From assembly GCF_001641615.1 (NCBI RefSeq), contig NZ_LRRU01000011.1:62001-126000 (forward strand): a stretch of 64,000 bases of DNA, read 5' to 3'. Source of the stretch: Pseudoalteromonas gelatinilytica. GTDB lineage: Bacteria; Pseudomonadota; Gammaproteobacteria; Enterobacterales; Alteromonadaceae. A program made the translations under genes and the position numbers. The notes under the pieces are model-generated. The model was not told where the DNA came from and did not search any database. It saw only the letters and a program-made list of their open reading frames with translations. This document shows, in pieces, positions 1 to 9,413 of the stretch. The stretch's first letter is position 1; every line of letters starts with the position of its first letter.

Positions 1-1989
1 CACCACTTGGTAACCAGCATTTGCTAGGCGGTATGCTCTATCTGCAACCCCCCACTCCCAAATGTTATCCCAAGTATTTACGGTAAAGGTTTTATTAGGG
101 AACTCATCACGTTTAAACGAGTTTTCACGGTCGTACATGATACCGTCTTCCCAAATCCCCGGAGAAATACCACGTTTTTCAAGTAAGGTCGCAACACGTT
201 GTGTGAAGTAAGGTTTTAAATCTGCTGGACCAGATACACCGTTATTTGGATCGGCAAATAACGCCTGACAGATTGGCGAACCTATCCACGAACCAGCTCC
301 AACTTCATCACCACCAATATGCAGGTTCTTTAATTGAACACCTGCTTCGCGGTACATCTGCTGAAGTTCATAAGTCACTTTATCTAAAAATGCGTAGGTT
401 GAGTCCATACACACATTCATCGAGTTATCTTTGTAGTTTTGTACCGTCATGTACACAGAGGTATCTTTAGGATCGGTAAGCAAGTATTGCGTTGCCGGTC
501 CCATATCTATGTGTTGAATTTCTTTGTTTGCTGAGCGCGTTTTAATATTGTTCTTAGCGGCTTTCTCAGCTTCTTCTAACATGTTGTGATAACGTGCTTC
601 CATCGCTTTGATTGAGGCACGCGCATGACCAGGCCCTTCAACTTCAGGGATGATTTGAATGTGGCGGTCTTTCGCAAACTTTAATAACTCAACAAACTCA
701 TCACGTTTCAGATAACCATTACCTGAGCCTGATTTAAACGGCCCAGTGCCAAGCTGAGTCAATAAACACTCGCGCTCTTCTAAATCAAAGCAGCGATAGC
801 CGCCAACGTCAGTGAGTTCCGGCAGGCCCGGGATTTCAAGTCGCCAACCTTCATCTTCTGAAAAGTGCCAGTGTAGCTTATTCATTTTATAGCGAGCCAT
901 TTGCTCAACCAGCTTGAACATTGCCTCTTTGCCATGGTAATTACGACCATTATCGTAGTGCATGCCACGCCAACCATAGCGCGGTGAATCTTCAAGTTCT
1001 AACTGCGGTAAGTTGGCACTGCCTTGGCTGTTGGCAGGAATGAGGTTCAGCAAACTTTGCATCGCATAAAACACACCGGCGTTATCGCTACCTACGATGG
1101 TGATCACTTCATCATCAATCTCTAGGGTGTAGCTTTCTGCTTTTGCATTATTGAGTTTAGGGTCAACTTTTAAGCGAATTACTTTGTCTTTGCCAACATT
1201 GATATGATCAGGCTGTGCTTTCAGGCTAATGCCATAGTCATCTTGTAAGTCTTGCATAAACACCATAACTTCGTGTTTAAGCTGCCCTTGATAACTAATT
1301 TGCCAATTATTGTTTAGCGTCGCACTACCACGGTTAAACTCAACGTTACGTGGCTTCGGAATAATACGCTTTAAAGCATCGTCTTTACTAACCGACACCT
1401 TGTCAGCGCTATTACGTTCATAGCGGACTTTTGCCGTTGCTAAAACAGATAAATCTTTTGGCTCATTGTAACGACGTAACTGGTTTTCGCGGGTAAATGG
1501 CGTTACAAACTGATTAAAGTCTTCAGTGTCGGTATTAGCAAATACAGCGGGTTTATTCTTGCCCGAAACAAAAAATGCCCGTGGCATAAAGTCACTGTAA
1601 GCAACAATCCACACTTGCGCATCGAACGGCAGCTCTAAGCTTTCACCTGCTGCTAAACCTTTAAATTCACTCGTTGGTACGATGCGATGAAGGTCACCAT
1701 TAACATGCTCAATGTTTAACCCCGCAACATACTCAGTTGAGATTTTACGAACTGAGTGAACATAAAGCTGCCAGTCGCTCTCGCCTGCAGGTAACGCCAC
1801 ATCAGAACCATTATTGAGGGTGATTTTTCCTAAAAAGCCCGCATCTTTATTACGAAAGTTATCTTCAACCGAAAATAGTAGTTCGGTACCTTTCGCAAAC
1901 TGATCAACTTGCGATTGGGTTAATGCTGCACTTGCCATTAAAGGGGCAGTCGCAAGCATTACCGCGAATACAGACTTTTTAAAATCCAT
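1..1989 (-). CDS. Beta-N-acetylhexosaminidase (chitobiase), GH20, C-terminus cut by window edge
   Basis: Family 20 glycoside hydrolase that removes terminal N-acetylglucosamine from chitin oligosaccharides, probably in the periplasm or outside the cell. Reading from ATG 1989 gives 663 codons without a stop up to the window edge. A signal peptide (MDFKKSVFAVMLATAPLMASA) is followed by an N-terminal chitobiase-type binding domain, a GH20b-like domain and the (beta/alpha)8 catalytic domain. The HIGGDEVG motif near 300-325 carries the catalytic Asp-Glu pair, and RGMHYDNGRNYH with NKLHWHFSEDEGWRLE are typical of the fold. An AGGAG-like site precedes the start. It lies downstream of gabD with 415 bp of repeat-rich DNA between, so it is probably transcribed separately. 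The remaining C-terminus is outside the window. Confidence 0.93.
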   Translation of the reverse strand, partial: MDFKKSVFAVMLATAPLMASAALTQSQVDQFAKGTELLFSVEDNFRNKDAGFLGKITLNNGSDVALPAGESDWQLYVHSVRKISTEYVAGLNIEHVNGDLHRIVPTSEFKGLAAGESLELPFDAQVWIVAYSDFMPRAFFVSGKNKPAVFANTDTEDFNQFVTPFTRENQLRRYNEPKDLSVLATAKVRYERNSADKVSVSKDDALKRIIPKPRNVEFNRGSATLNNNWQISYQGQLKHEVMVFMQDLQDDYGISLKAQPDHINVGKDKVIRLKVDPKLNNAKAESYTLEIDDEVITIVGSDNAGVFYAMQSLLNLIPANSQGSANLPQLELEDSPRYGWRGMHYDNGRNYHGKEAMFKLVEQMARYKMNKLHWHFSEDEGWRLEIPGLPELTDVGGYRCFDLEERECLLTQLGTGPFKSGSGNGYLKRDEFVELLKFAKDRHIQIIPEVEGPGHARASIKAMEARYHNMLEEAEKAAKNNIKTRSANKEIQHIDMGPATQYLLTDPKDTSVYMTVQNYKDNSMNVCMDSTYAFLDKVTYELQQMYREAGVQLKNLHIGGDEVGAGSWIGSPICQALFADPNNGVSGPADLKPYFTQRVATLLEKRGISPGIWEDGIMYDRENSFKRDEFPNKTFTVNTWDNIWEWGVADRAYRLANAGYQVV

Positions 1990-2129
1990 TACTTTCTCCT
2001 CGTTTAAGCCCTGAGTGTACGGTATTTCTGCGTACTATTTTTCATTTTTGTTAATAATTCGTTCCTATCATATAAAAACTAAAATGACAGCGCTATCATT
2101 TTATGAAAAATAAAGGTGAGGATTTAGAA

Positions 2130-2160
2130 GCTTTAAGTCGCAAGCTATAAGTTTGAAGCC
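2130..2160 (+). repeat. Degenerate heptamer array A (GYNNNAA frame)
   Basis: Four consecutive 7-bp units start at 2130: GCTTTAA, GTCGCAA, GCTATAA, GTTTGAA, then GCC. Positions 1 and 6-7 are constant and position 2 is C or T, while the middle varies. The same frame recurs at 2350, 3849 and 3921. Confidence 0.6.
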
Positions 2161-2214
2161 GAATTGTGTTGTTTGTTGGAAAAGGCGTTAATCCATCGAA
2201 AGAGTGTTGAATAT

Positions 2215-2345
2215 AAGACGCGCCAAGCAAGCGTGACGCCTACAAAGTAGGAGGCGTTTTAACGCCGAACAGATTTGACCTATTCACGGCTAAAGCCGTT
2301 CCCATGAGGTGCAAGGTATTGTAGGCGTGAAATTTATTTCGCGCA
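2215..2345. repeat. Palindrome-rich extragenic region, REP-like candidate
   Basis: Non-coding stretch with several short stem-loops: ACGCCTAC/GTAGGaGGCGT near 2236-2257, GGCGTT-TT-AACGCC at 2253-2266, ACGGCtaaaGCCGT near 2286-2300, and a GCGTGAAAT/ATTTCGCGC-type pair near 2323-2343. The style is that of repetitive extragenic palindromes. Whether it is multicopy cannot be seen from one window. One of the stems could also terminate gabD transcription. Confidence 0.4.
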
Positions 2346-2349
2346 CACT

Positions 2350-2405
2350 TATAGCTTATAGCTTATAGCTTATCGCTTATCGCTTATCGCTTATCGCTTA
2401 TCGCT
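2350..2405 (-). repeat. Perfect heptamer tandem array B (3x TATAGCT + 5x TATCGCT)
   Basis: Eight exact 7-bp units without interruption: three TATAGCT then five TATCGCT on the plus strand, i.e. AGCGATA and AGCTATA on the minus strand. The last unit touches the gabD stop codon (2405-2407). Two homogeneous blocks differing by one base suggest expansion of two variants. Confidence 0.9.
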
Positions 2406-3832
2406 CAAACCTTAACACAAAGATACTTCTCTTCTAGGTACTCATCTAATCCTTGGTGACCGCCTTCTCGGCCTAAGCCAGACTGTTTAACGCCGCCAAA
2501 TGGCGCTACTGGGTTTGAGATAAGGCCTTCGTTAATACCTATCATACCGTATTCGAGTGCTTCACTTACGCGATAAACTTGCTTGATGTTTTCACTATAA
2601 AAATATGCAGCTAAACCATAAGGTACGTCGTTCGCAAGCTTAAGTACTTCTTCTTCATCATCAAAAGCGATGATGCTGACTACAGGACCAAACACTTCAT
2701 CATGATAGATATCCATCTCTGGTGTCACATCAGTTAAAATTAATGGCGCTTGAAAACTGCCTTCAAGCTCACTGTTATCACCGATTAATGACGCCCCTTT
2801 ATCAACTGCATCTTGCACAAGCGTTTGAACTTTATCTTTTGCTTTAGGGTAAATTAATGGGCCAATATCTACCCCGTCATCAAGTCCATTACCTACCTTT
2901 AACTCAGCCACTTTGTCTGTGAGTTTTTCGAGCACCGTTTCAAGTACTGAACGCTGAACAAATATGCGGTTTGCGGCGACACAAGTTTGCCCTGCGTTTC
3001 TGAATTTAGCGCCCATAAGGCCTGCAACAGCTTCATCTAAATCGGCATTATCAAAAATAATGAACGGGGCATTGCCGCCAAGTTCCATAGATGTTTGCTT
3101 AATAGTTGAGGCACACTGCGATAGTAACTGCTTACCTACACCGGTTGAGCCTGTGAATGTGAACTTACGCACACGCTCAGACTCGGTCATGATCTCACCC
3201 ACCATTTTTGCGTTTTCAGAGACCACCACGTTCAGCGCTCCTTTTACAAACCCTGCTTTATCAGCAAGGTAGGCTAAGGCAATAGCGCATAATGGCGTAT
3301 GCTCCGAAGGTTTAATCACAAAACTACAACCCGCAGCATAAGCGGGTGCCACTTTACGGGTGATCATGGCAATCGGGAAATTCCAAGGGGTAATACCAGC
3401 CACCACACCGATTGGCTGCTTTATCGTTGTTAAACGATGTTTGCTATCGGTAGCAGGGATGGTGTCGCCATAACTACGCTTTGCTTCTTCACTAAACCAT
3501 TTAATAAAGCCTGCACCGTATTCAACTTCGCCCAAGGCTTCTTTTAAAGGCTTACCCTGTTCTTTAGTCATCAATTCAGCAAGCTGTTGCTTGTGCTCAA
3601 TAACCAACTCATACCAGCGACGCAACGTTTCACTTCGCTCGGTTGCAGTTGTTTGCTTTAGTTTGCTAAATGCCTCGTCAGCACTTTTTATAGCCAGCTC
3701 AACCCCTGCTTCATCAATATCAGAGACATGGGTGATCGCCTCTGCAGTTGCGGGGTTATCTACACTAAAACGCTGGCTCGTAGAATAAAAGTCACCGTCG
3801 ATAAACGAATCAGAAAAAACCAAATCAGACAT
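2405..3832 (-). CDS. gabD: NAD(P)-dependent succinate-semialdehyde dehydrogenase family
   Basis: Aldehyde dehydrogenase superfamily member, 475 aa, the usual GabD length. It probably oxidises succinate semialdehyde to succinate in 4-aminobutyrate breakdown. Visible motifs: TPWNFPIAM (about 148-156), KPSEHTP, the FTGSTGVGK nucleotide-binding segment, catalytic Glu250 in SMELGG and catalytic Cys284 in GQTCVAANR, and a C-terminal PFGGVKQSGLGREGG. A GGAGGT ribosome-binding site lies just upstream of ATG 3832. No gabT or GABA permease is adjacent, so substrate is inferred from sequence style; a glutarate- or other semialdehyde dehydrogenase is possible. The gene is bracketed by heptamer repeats on both sides. 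Confidence 0.85.
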   Translation of the reverse strand: MSDLVFSDSFIDGDFYSTSQRFSVDNPATAEAITHVSDIDEAGVELAIKSADEAFSKLKQTTATERSETLRRWYELVIEHKQQLAELMTKEQGKPLKEALGEVEYGAGFIKWFSEEAKRSYGDTIPATDSKHRLTTIKQPIGVVAGITPWNFPIAMITRKVAPAYAAGCSFVIKPSEHTPLCAIALAYLADKAGFVKGALNVVVSENAKMVGEIMTESERVRKFTFTGSTGVGKQLLSQCASTIKQTSMELGGNAPFIIFDNADLDEAVAGLMGAKFRNAGQTCVAANRIFVQRSVLETVLEKLTDKVAELKVGNGLDDGVDIGPLIYPKAKDKVQTLVQDAVDKGASLIGDNSELEGSFQAPLILTDVTPEMDIYHDEVFGPVVSIIAFDDEEEVLKLANDVPYGLAAYFYSENIKQVYRVSEALEYGMIGINEGLISNPVAPFGGVKQSGLGREGGHQGLDEYLEEKYLCVKV

Positions 3833-3848
3833 AGAACCTCCAAAATCA

Positions 3849-3877
3849 GCTTTAAGTCACAAGCTTTAAGCGATAAG
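3849..3877 (+). repeat. Degenerate heptamer array C (GYNNNAA frame)
   Basis: Four units: GCTTTAA, GTCACAA, GCTTTAA, GCGATAA, then G. This is nearly the same unit order as array A on the other side of gabD, and it contains the GCGATAA unit that is expanded in array B. It lies within 20 bp of the gabD start, upstream of the ribosome-binding site. Confidence 0.6.
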
Positions 3878-3920
3878 TAAATTGAACCTGCACCTGTTTT
3901 ACAGGGAGTAAAAATAGCAA

Positions 3921-3950
3921 CTTAGGGCTTAAGACTTACAGCTTAAAGCT
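3921..3950 (-). repeat. Degenerate heptamer array D, inverted relative to C
   Basis: Plus strand reads CTTAGGG, CTTAAGA, CTTACAG, CTTAAAG, CT. On the minus strand this is GCTTTAA, GCTGTAA, GTCTTAA, GCCCTAA, the same GYNNNAA frame as arrays A-C. It faces array C across about 43 bp. Confidence 0.55.
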
Positions 3951-3960
3951 CTAAAAACAA

Positions 3961-3999
3961 AAAAACCGCTGTAGAGACCAAGCAACTACAGCGGTTTTT
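3961..3999 (-). terminator. Rho-independent terminator of the isc operon
   Basis: AAAAACCGCTGTAG, an 11-nt loop, then CTACAGCGGTTTTT: a 9-bp GC-containing stem with A and T tracts on both sides. It lies 22 bp beyond the fdx stop and separates isc from gabD. The shape can work in both directions. Confidence 0.85.
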
Positions 4000-4021
4000 A
4001 CGAAATCAAAGCCGTTAAAAA

Positions 4022-4360
4022 TTAATGCTCTTCATTAACGATATTGAGATTATACTTTGGAATTTCAACCACTAAATCTTCATCTTTAATCACAGCTTGG
4101 CAACCAAGACGTGACTCAGGCTCAAGACCCCATGCTTTATCTAGCATATCGTCTTCAAGCTCATCACTCTCATCTAAAGAGTCAAAGCCTTCACGAATGA
4201 TTAAGTGGCATGTTGTACACGCACATGACTTTTCGCAAGCATGTGGAATGCTAATACCATTTTTTAGTGCAACATCTAATACTGTTTCACCTGCAGGTGC
4301 TTCAATTGCTGCGCCTTCTGGGCATAATTCTGCATGGGGAAGAAAAATAATTTGTGGCAT
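4022..4360 (-). CDS. fdx: ISC-type [2Fe-2S] ferredoxin
   Basis: 112-aa adrenodoxin-type ferredoxin that supplies electrons during Fe-S cluster assembly. The cluster-binding cysteines are in HACEKSCACTTCH (C-x5-C-x2-C) with a fourth Cys in LGCQAV. It is the last gene of the isc operon, 11 bp after hscA. No iscX follows; the next element is a terminator. Confidence 0.95.
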   Translation of the reverse strand: MPQIIFLPHAELCPEGAAIEAPAGETVLDVALKNGISIPHACEKSCACTTCHLIIREGFDSLDESDELEDDMLDKAWGLEPESRLGCQAVIKDEDLVVEIPKYNLNIVNEEH

Positions 4361-4371
4361 ACCTTACCTCG

Positions 4372-6234
4372 TTAAACTTCGTCTACTGACTGCCCTTGCA
4401 GCGCTTTTTTGATTGATGCATCCATTCTACGAGCAGCAAATTCGCTACTTGCATTGTCTACAGCTTCAATCGCTGCTTTAATTTCTGTAGGTGTTGTTGC
4501 GCTTTCACGTACGGCAACAAGTTTAGCAATTTCTGCTTTTAACGCACCTAATTCTTGTTCATCAAGTAATGCACTGTCGGTTGCAAGTGATGCTTCAAGC
4601 GCTTCAACAACACGTAACGCTTCAACTTGCTGCTCTTTAAGCATCCGCGCTTGCATATCGCCTTTTGCGTTAGTCATTGATTCTTTTAGCATGTTAGCAA
4701 CTTGGTCGTCCGATAAACCAAACGATGGTTTGACCTGAATTTCAGCTTGCACACCGGTTGATTTTTCCATTGCCGATACACTTAATAGGCCGTCTGCATC
4801 TACTTTAAAGGTTACGCGAATGTGCGCAGCACCTGCTGCCATTGCCGGAATACCTTTTAAGCTGAACTTAGCCAGTGAACGACAATCGTCAACTAACTCA
4901 CGCTCACCTTGTAATACATGCAGTGACATTGCCGTTTGACCATCTTTGAAAGTGGTGAACTCTTGTGCACGTGCTACAGGGATCGTGGTATTACGTGGAA
5001 TAATTTTCTCAACCAAGCCACCCATGGTTTCAAGACCTAGCGACAGTGGTAATACGTCTAATAACAACATGTCTGAATCTGGCTTATTGCCAACCAATAC
5101 ATCTGCTTGCAGTGCGGCACCAAGTGCAACTACGCGATCTGGGTCGATAGAAGTCAGAGGCTCTTTATCAAAAAATGCAGCAACTTGAGAGCGTACAATT
5201 GGCATACGTGTCGAGCCGCCAACCATAACTACTTGTAGTACTTCCTCGTTCTCGATACCCGCATCTTTTACGGCACGACGACAAGAACGTAGTGTTTTCT
5301 TCACCAGACTAAGAGCAAGCTCATCAAACGTTTCGCGAGTTACTTCAACTTTGTGGCTTTGACCATCAAACTCTAAACCAACATTCACTGTTTGGTATTG
5401 GCTTAGCGCTTCTTTACAGGCTTTTGCTTTATTAATGAATAAACGCAATACCGATGCAGAAAGCTCGCTCACACCCGTTTGTTTTTTGAAGTAATCAACT
5501 AATAGCGAGTCAAAATCGTCACCACCAAGGCTTGAGTCACCGCCAGTAGCAAGTACTTCGAATACCCCTTGGTGTAAGCGTAAAATAGAAATATCGAAGG
5601 TACCGCCACCTAAATCATATACGGCGATAATGCCTTCTTGGCCTGAATCAAGACCATACGCAACAGCCGCAGCGGTTGGCTCGTTTAATAAACGTAATAC
5701 CTTAATACCTGCAAGCTCTGCGGCATCTTTGGTGCTTTGACGCTGTGCATCATCAAAATAGGCTGGCACAGTAATAACGGCACCCATGATGTCTTGACCT
5801 GCAAAGCTGTCTTCGGCGCGTTGCTTTAATGTTTTAAGAATTTCACTCGACGCAGTGACTGGGCTAATTGCTCCTGCAACTGTGCTGATTGCTAACGAAC
5901 CGTCATGCTCGCAGAATTCATACGGTAATTGACCATAGCTGTTTTCGATTTCAGCCTGCGTTTTACCTAAGAAGCGTTTTACCGAGATTAATGTGTTTGC
6001 AGGGTCTTGAGTGGCAGCTGCAGCTGCTTGTTCGCCCACCACAATGCTATCTGCTTGGTATTGTACAACTGATGGTAACATCGCATTGCCTGCTAAATCA
6101 GTCAGTGTACGAGCTTCGCCGCTTTGTACCGTTGCAACTAACGAGTTAGTTGTACCAAGGTCAATACCGACTGCTAATTTGTGCTCGTGTGGTGCCGCGC
6201 TCTGCCCCGGCTCAGCAATTTGCAATAATGCCAT
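4372..6234 (-). CDS. hscA: Fe-S assembly Hsp70 chaperone HscA
   Basis: 620-aa specialised DnaK homologue that, with HscB, releases the Fe-S cluster from the IscU scaffold. Nucleotide-binding motifs are visible: [12 protein letters not shown] near residue 23, [14 protein letters not shown] and [11 protein letters not shown], followed by the substrate-binding domain and a helical lid. Length matches the family (about 616 aa). The start is ATG 6234, 47 bp after hscB, and the order hscB-hscA-fdx is the classical one. Confidence 0.96.
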   Translation of the reverse strand: MALLQIAEPGQSAAPHEHKLAVGIDLGTTNSLVATVQSGEARTLTDLAGNAMLPSVVQYQADSIVVGEQAAAAATQDPANTLISVKRFLGKTQAEIENSYGQLPYEFCEHDGSLAISTVAGAISPVTASSEILKTLKQRAEDSFAGQDIMGAVITVPAYFDDAQRQSTKDAAELAGIKVLRLLNEPTAAAVAYGLDSGQEGIIAVYDLGGGTFDISILRLHQGVFEVLATGGDSSLGGDDFDSLLVDYFKKQTGVSELSASVLRLFINKAKACKEALSQYQTVNVGLEFDGQSHKVEVTRETFDELALSLVKKTLRSCRRAVKDAGIENEEVLQVVMVGGSTRMPIVRSQVAAFFDKEPLTSIDPDRVVALGAALQADVLVGNKPDSDMLLLDVLPLSLGLETMGGLVEKIIPRNTTIPVARAQEFTTFKDGQTAMSLHVLQGERELVDDCRSLAKFSLKGIPAMAAGAAHIRVTFKVDADGLLSVSAMEKSTGVQAEIQVKPSFGLSDDQVANMLKESMTNAKGDMQARMLKEQQVEALRVVEALEASLATDSALLDEQELGALKAEIAKLVAVRESATTPTEIKAAIEAVDNASSEFAARRMDASIKKALQGQSVDEV

Positions 6235-6280
6235 AATGCTCTTTTAAACTCTTAAATAGCTGTTGTGTAACAACTAACGA

Positions 6281-6808
6281 TTAATCATCAAATAAACTGT
6301 CTTCAATACGCTCTAGTTCTTCGCGTAGCTTATAAACAAACTTTAATTTACGAATATTATCAGCAGCAGCCTGCCATTGTTGCTCATCACTGCTTGCGAG
6401 CTGAGCGGCTAATTCACTACTGTATTGCTTGTCGAGCTGTTTAATTTGCGCTTCGAACTGGGCAATTGCTGCATCAGGATCTGCGGCATTTTCAAGTTCT
6501 TCTAATTCTTCACGCAGTTCCATTTGCTGCATTAAGAATAGCGGGTCTTGTAATGTTTGTTGCTCGGCGCGAATATCAACACCAAGCTCGCTTAGCATGT
6601 ATTCAGCACGCTTTACCGGGTGTTTTAAGGTTTGTAATGCATCATTGATTTCGGCTGCACTTTGCACTGCAAGTAGCTTGTCGCGACTGCTAGAACTGGC
6701 ATGACGATCTGGATGAACTGCACGTTGCAGCTCGAGGTAGTGTTTGTTAATTGTCGCTAAATCAATGTTGTAATCTACTGGAATTGCAAATAACTCAAAG
6801 TAACGCAT
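6281..6808 (-). CDS. hscB: Fe-S assembly J-domain co-chaperone HscB
   Basis: 175-aa DnaJ-like co-chaperone that delivers IscU to HscA and stimulates its ATPase. The J domain holds the HPD motif in VHPDRHASS, followed by a C-terminal three-helix IscU-binding domain. The open frame extends to a TTG at 6820, but ATG 6808 (MRYFELFAIP) matches family N-termini and has a GGA motif at suitable spacing, so it is chosen. A stem-loop lies between iscA and this gene. Confidence 0.93.
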   Translation of the reverse strand: MRYFELFAIPVDYNIDLATINKHYLELQRAVHPDRHASSSSRDKLLAVQSAAEINDALQTLKHPVKRAEYMLSELGVDIRAEQQTLQDPLFLMQQMELREELEELENAADPDAAIAQFEAQIKQLDKQYSSELAAQLASSDEQQWQAAADNIRKLKFVYKLREELERIEDSLFDD

Positions 6809-6841
6809 TACATAATCCAACTCGGTAAACAGGAAAGAACA

Positions 6842-6863
6842 AAGCCCTACATAGGCAGGGCTT
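6842..6863 (-). other. Intra-operon stem-loop between iscA and hscB
   Basis: AAGCCCT, 8-nt loop, AGGGCTT in the 78-bp gap between iscA and hscB. There is no strong T tract on the minus strand, so it is more likely an mRNA-processing or partial attenuation site than a full terminator. Confidence 0.45.
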
Positions 6864-6886
6864 CAAGCAAAGAAAATTTTAATAGC

Positions 6887-7210
6887 TTAAACGGTGAAGC
6901 TTTCGCCGCAACCACACTCATCGGCTTGGTTCGGGTTGTTAAACTTAAACCCTTCATTCAAACCTTCTTTGGTGTAATCAAGCTCAGTACCATCAATGTA
7001 AACTAAGCTTTTGGCGTCAACGATCACTTTCACACCACGGCTTTCAAAAATTTCGTCACCGTCTGCTAACTCATCAACAAATTCAAGAACATAAGCAAGA
7101 CCTGAACAGCCCGTCGTTTTAATGCCAACGCGTAGGCCAATGCCTTTGCCGCGATTTGCTAAAAATGATTCTACGCGGTTTGCTGCCGCATCTGTCAATG
7201 TCACTGCCAT
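6887..7210 (-). CDS. iscA: A-type Fe-S carrier protein IscA
   Basis: 107-aa A-type carrier that passes clusters to apo-proteins. The three conserved cysteines are present, one in TTGCSGLAY and two in the C-terminal CGCGESF. Length equals the family norm. The start ATG 7210 lies 11 bp after the iscU stop, inside the isc operon. Confidence 0.96.
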   Translation of the reverse strand: MAVTLTDAAANRVESFLANRGKGIGLRVGIKTTGCSGLAYVLEFVDELADGDEIFESRGVKVIVDAKSLVYIDGTELDYTKEGLNEGFKFNNPNQADECGCGESFTV

Positions 7211-7221
7211 GAATTTATCTC

Positions 7222-7605
7222 TTACTTCGCTTGTTTGCTTTTGTAGTCAGCAATTGCTGCTTGAATCGCGTCTTCTGCTAAAATTGAACAGTGAATTTTC
7301 ACTGGTGGTAATTCAAGCTCAGCACTGATATCAGTGTTTTTGATTGTTGCAGCTTCGTCTAATGTTTTGCCTTTTACCCACTCAGTTACAAGTGAAGAAG
7401 AAGCGATTGCGCTACCACAACCATATGTTTTGAATTTTGCATCTTCAATTACACCTTCTGGTGATACTTTGATTTGCAATTTCATTACGTCACCACACGC
7501 TGGTGCACCCACCATACCTGTTGCAACTGACGGATCATTTTTGTCTAAAGAACCCACGTTACGTGGATTTTCAACATGATCGATTACTTTATCACTATAA
7601 GCCAT
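7222..7605 (-). CDS. iscU: Fe-S cluster scaffold protein IscU
   Basis: 127-aa scaffold on which the cluster is built from IscS sulfur. Three ligand cysteines are visible in [21 protein letters not shown] and [10 protein letters not shown]. The HscA recognition motif LPPVKIHC is intact. It lies between iscS and iscA, with a TAGTATT-flanked ATG and an AGGAT ribosome-binding site. Confidence 0.97.
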   Translation of the reverse strand: MAYSDKVIDHVENPRNVGSLDKNDPSVATGMVGAPACGDVMKLQIKVSPEGVIEDAKFKTYGCGSAIASSSLVTEWVKGKTLDEAATIKNTDISAELELPPVKIHCSILAEDAIQAAIADYKSKQAK

Positions 7606-7645
7606 AATACTATCCTCACTACCTGCTAGCGGCGGCGATCACTGA

Positions 7646-8863
7646 TTAGTGATGCGCCCACTCAACTGAATCTAAATCAATACCTTCTTGATGCATTTCC
7701 CATAGAGGAGACATCTCACGTAAACGGCCAATCGAGTTTTTGATTAGTTCGACGGTGTAATCAATCTCTTCTTCAGTCGTAAAGCGGCCAATGCTGAAAC
7801 GAATTGAGCTGTGTGCTAATTCGTCATTGCGACCTAATGCACGTAGTACATAAGAAGGCTCTAAGCTTGCTGAGGTACAGGCTGAACCTGATGAAACAGC
7901 AATGTCTTTAACAGCCATTAATAACGACTCACCTTCAACAAAGTTGAAGCTGATATTTACAATACCCGGAACTGAGTGGCTTGGTTCACCGTTGAAGTAA
8001 ACTTCGTCCATATCAGCCATGATGCCATCGATCAGACGCTTACGAAGTGCGCTGATGTGTGCATGATCTTTTTCGAAATCTTCTTTAGCAATTCTAAATG
8101 CCGCACCCATACCAACTAATTGGTGAGTAGCCAGTGTGCCTGAACGCATACCACGCTCATGACCACCACCGTGCATTTGTGCTTCTAAGCGTGCACGAGG
8201 CTTACGGCGAACATACAGTGCGCCTACACCTTTCGGGCCATATACTTTGTGGCCAGAGAATGACATGAAATCTACTTTTAACTGTTGCACGTCGATAAGT
8301 ACTTTACCTGCGCTTTGTGCAGCGTCTACGTGGAACATAATTTTGCGCTCACGGCACATTTCGCCGATTGTCGCGATATCTTGGATAACACCTAGCTCGT
8401 TATTTACGTGCATTACGCTCACAAGTACTGTGTCGTCACGCATTGCAGCTTCAAGCTTTTTAAGGTCAAGTAAACCGTTTTCTTCAACGTCCATATAGGT
8501 TACTTCGAAACCTTGACGCTCTAGTTCACGACACGTATCAAGCACCGCTTTGTGCTCTGTTTTAACCGTGATAACGTGCTTGCCTTTCTTTTTATAGAAC
8601 TGCGCAGCACCTTTAATTGCTAGGTTGTTTGATTCTGTAGCACCTGAAGTGAAAACAATTTCACGCGGGTCAGCGTTGATCAGATCAGCAATATCTGTAC
8701 GTGCTTGATCAACCGCTTCTTCTGCTTGCCAACCAAAACGGTGTGAGCGTGATGCAGGGTTACCAAAATTACCGTCCATAGTCAGGCATTGCATCATTTC
8801 TTTTGCCACACGTTCATCAACAGGCGTGGTTGCTGCGTAATCTAAATAAATCGGTAACTTCAT
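7646..8863 (-). CDS. iscS: Cysteine desulfurase IscS
   Basis: PLP-dependent desulfurase that provides sulfur for Fe-S clusters and tRNA thiolation. The PLP lysine is in [12 protein letters not shown], the N-terminus is [14 protein letters not shown], and the catalytic loop cysteine is in [17 protein letters not shown]. The frame runs up to 8884, but ATG 8863 ([10 protein letters not shown]) follows GGAGAGAA and gives 405 aa, like the 404-aa E. coli enzyme, so it is chosen. It is 22 bp downstream of iscR. Confidence 0.97.
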   Translation of the reverse strand: MKLPIYLDYAATTPVDERVAKEMMQCLTMDGNFGNPASRSHRFGWQAEEAVDQARTDIADLINADPREIVFTSGATESNNLAIKGAAQFYKKKGKHVITVKTEHKAVLDTCRELERQGFEVTYMDVEENGLLDLKKLEAAMRDDTVLVSVMHVNNELGVIQDIATIGEMCRERKIMFHVDAAQSAGKVLIDVQQLKVDFMSFSGHKVYGPKGVGALYVRRKPRARLEAQMHGGGHERGMRSGTLATHQLVGMGAAFRIAKEDFEKDHAHISALRKRLIDGIMADMDEVYFNGEPSHSVPGIVNISFNFVEGESLLMAVKDIAVSSGSACTSASLEPSYVLRALGRNDELAHSSIRFSIGRFTTEEEIDYTVELIKNSIGRLREMSPLWEMHQEGIDLDSVEWAHH

Positions 8864-8885
8864 TTCTCTCTCCGCTTTCGTCAAG

Positions 8886-9377
8886 CTACAGTTGACAGCT
8901 TACTTGAATGTTTTCCAGTTGCTTAATTGCAGTGTTGATGCTGTTATCTTGGCGTGATGCGACTTCTTTCACATCTGACTTTTCAACCAATTCAGCAAGG
9001 GTAATACTATTTAAAAACTCTTCGATACGTGCGCTTAAGTCCGACCATAATGTGTGAGTCAAACAACGCATGCCGCTTTGGCAGCCACCCGTTGCGTTGT
9101 GGCAACGTGTTGCATCAACAGACTCATCAACGGCATTAATCACATCGCCGACAGAAATTTCGTTTGCTTCTCGACCTAATAAATATCCGCCACCTGGGCC
9201 ACGCACAGAGGTCACAAGGCCATTTTTACGTAAACGGGCGAATAGTTGCTCAAGGTAAGATAACGAAATCTCTTGGCGTTCAGAAATATCGGCAAGAGGC
9301 ACTGCACCCACATTTGTATGTAGTGCAACATCCAACATGGCGGTTACTGCGTATCTGCCTTTTGATGTTAACTTCAT
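8886..9377 (-). CDS. iscR: Fe-S cluster-dependent regulator IscR (Rrf2 family)
   Basis: Rrf2-family winged-helix protein that represses the isc operon when it carries a [2Fe-2S] cluster. ATG 9377 ([11 protein letters not shown]) gives 163 aa, the family length; the longer frame to 9413 would overlap the promoter. Cluster cysteines are Cys92, Cys99 and Cys105, with a histidine following at 108. The loop is one residue longer than in E. coli (92/98/104). [18 protein letters not shown] and [10 protein letters not shown] are the recognition-helix region and wing. Three IscR-site matches lie upstream, so autoregulation is likely. Confidence 0.96.
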   Translation of the reverse strand: MKLTSKGRYAVTAMLDVALHTNVGAVPLADISERQEISLSYLEQLFARLRKNGLVTSVRGPGGGYLLGREANEISVGDVINAVDESVDATRCHNATGGCQSGMRCLTHTLWSDLSARIEEFLNSITLAELVEKSDVKEVASRQDNSINTAIKQLENIQVSCQL

Positions 9378-9413
9378 GGAGCCCCCGATGTTACTGCACG
9401 CTAAGGTGTGCAA

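Noticed and set aside
4044..6247. Long antisense frames opposite fdx and hscA
   Set aside because: They are shadows of the well-conserved isc genes, without ribosome-binding sites or recognisable motifs.
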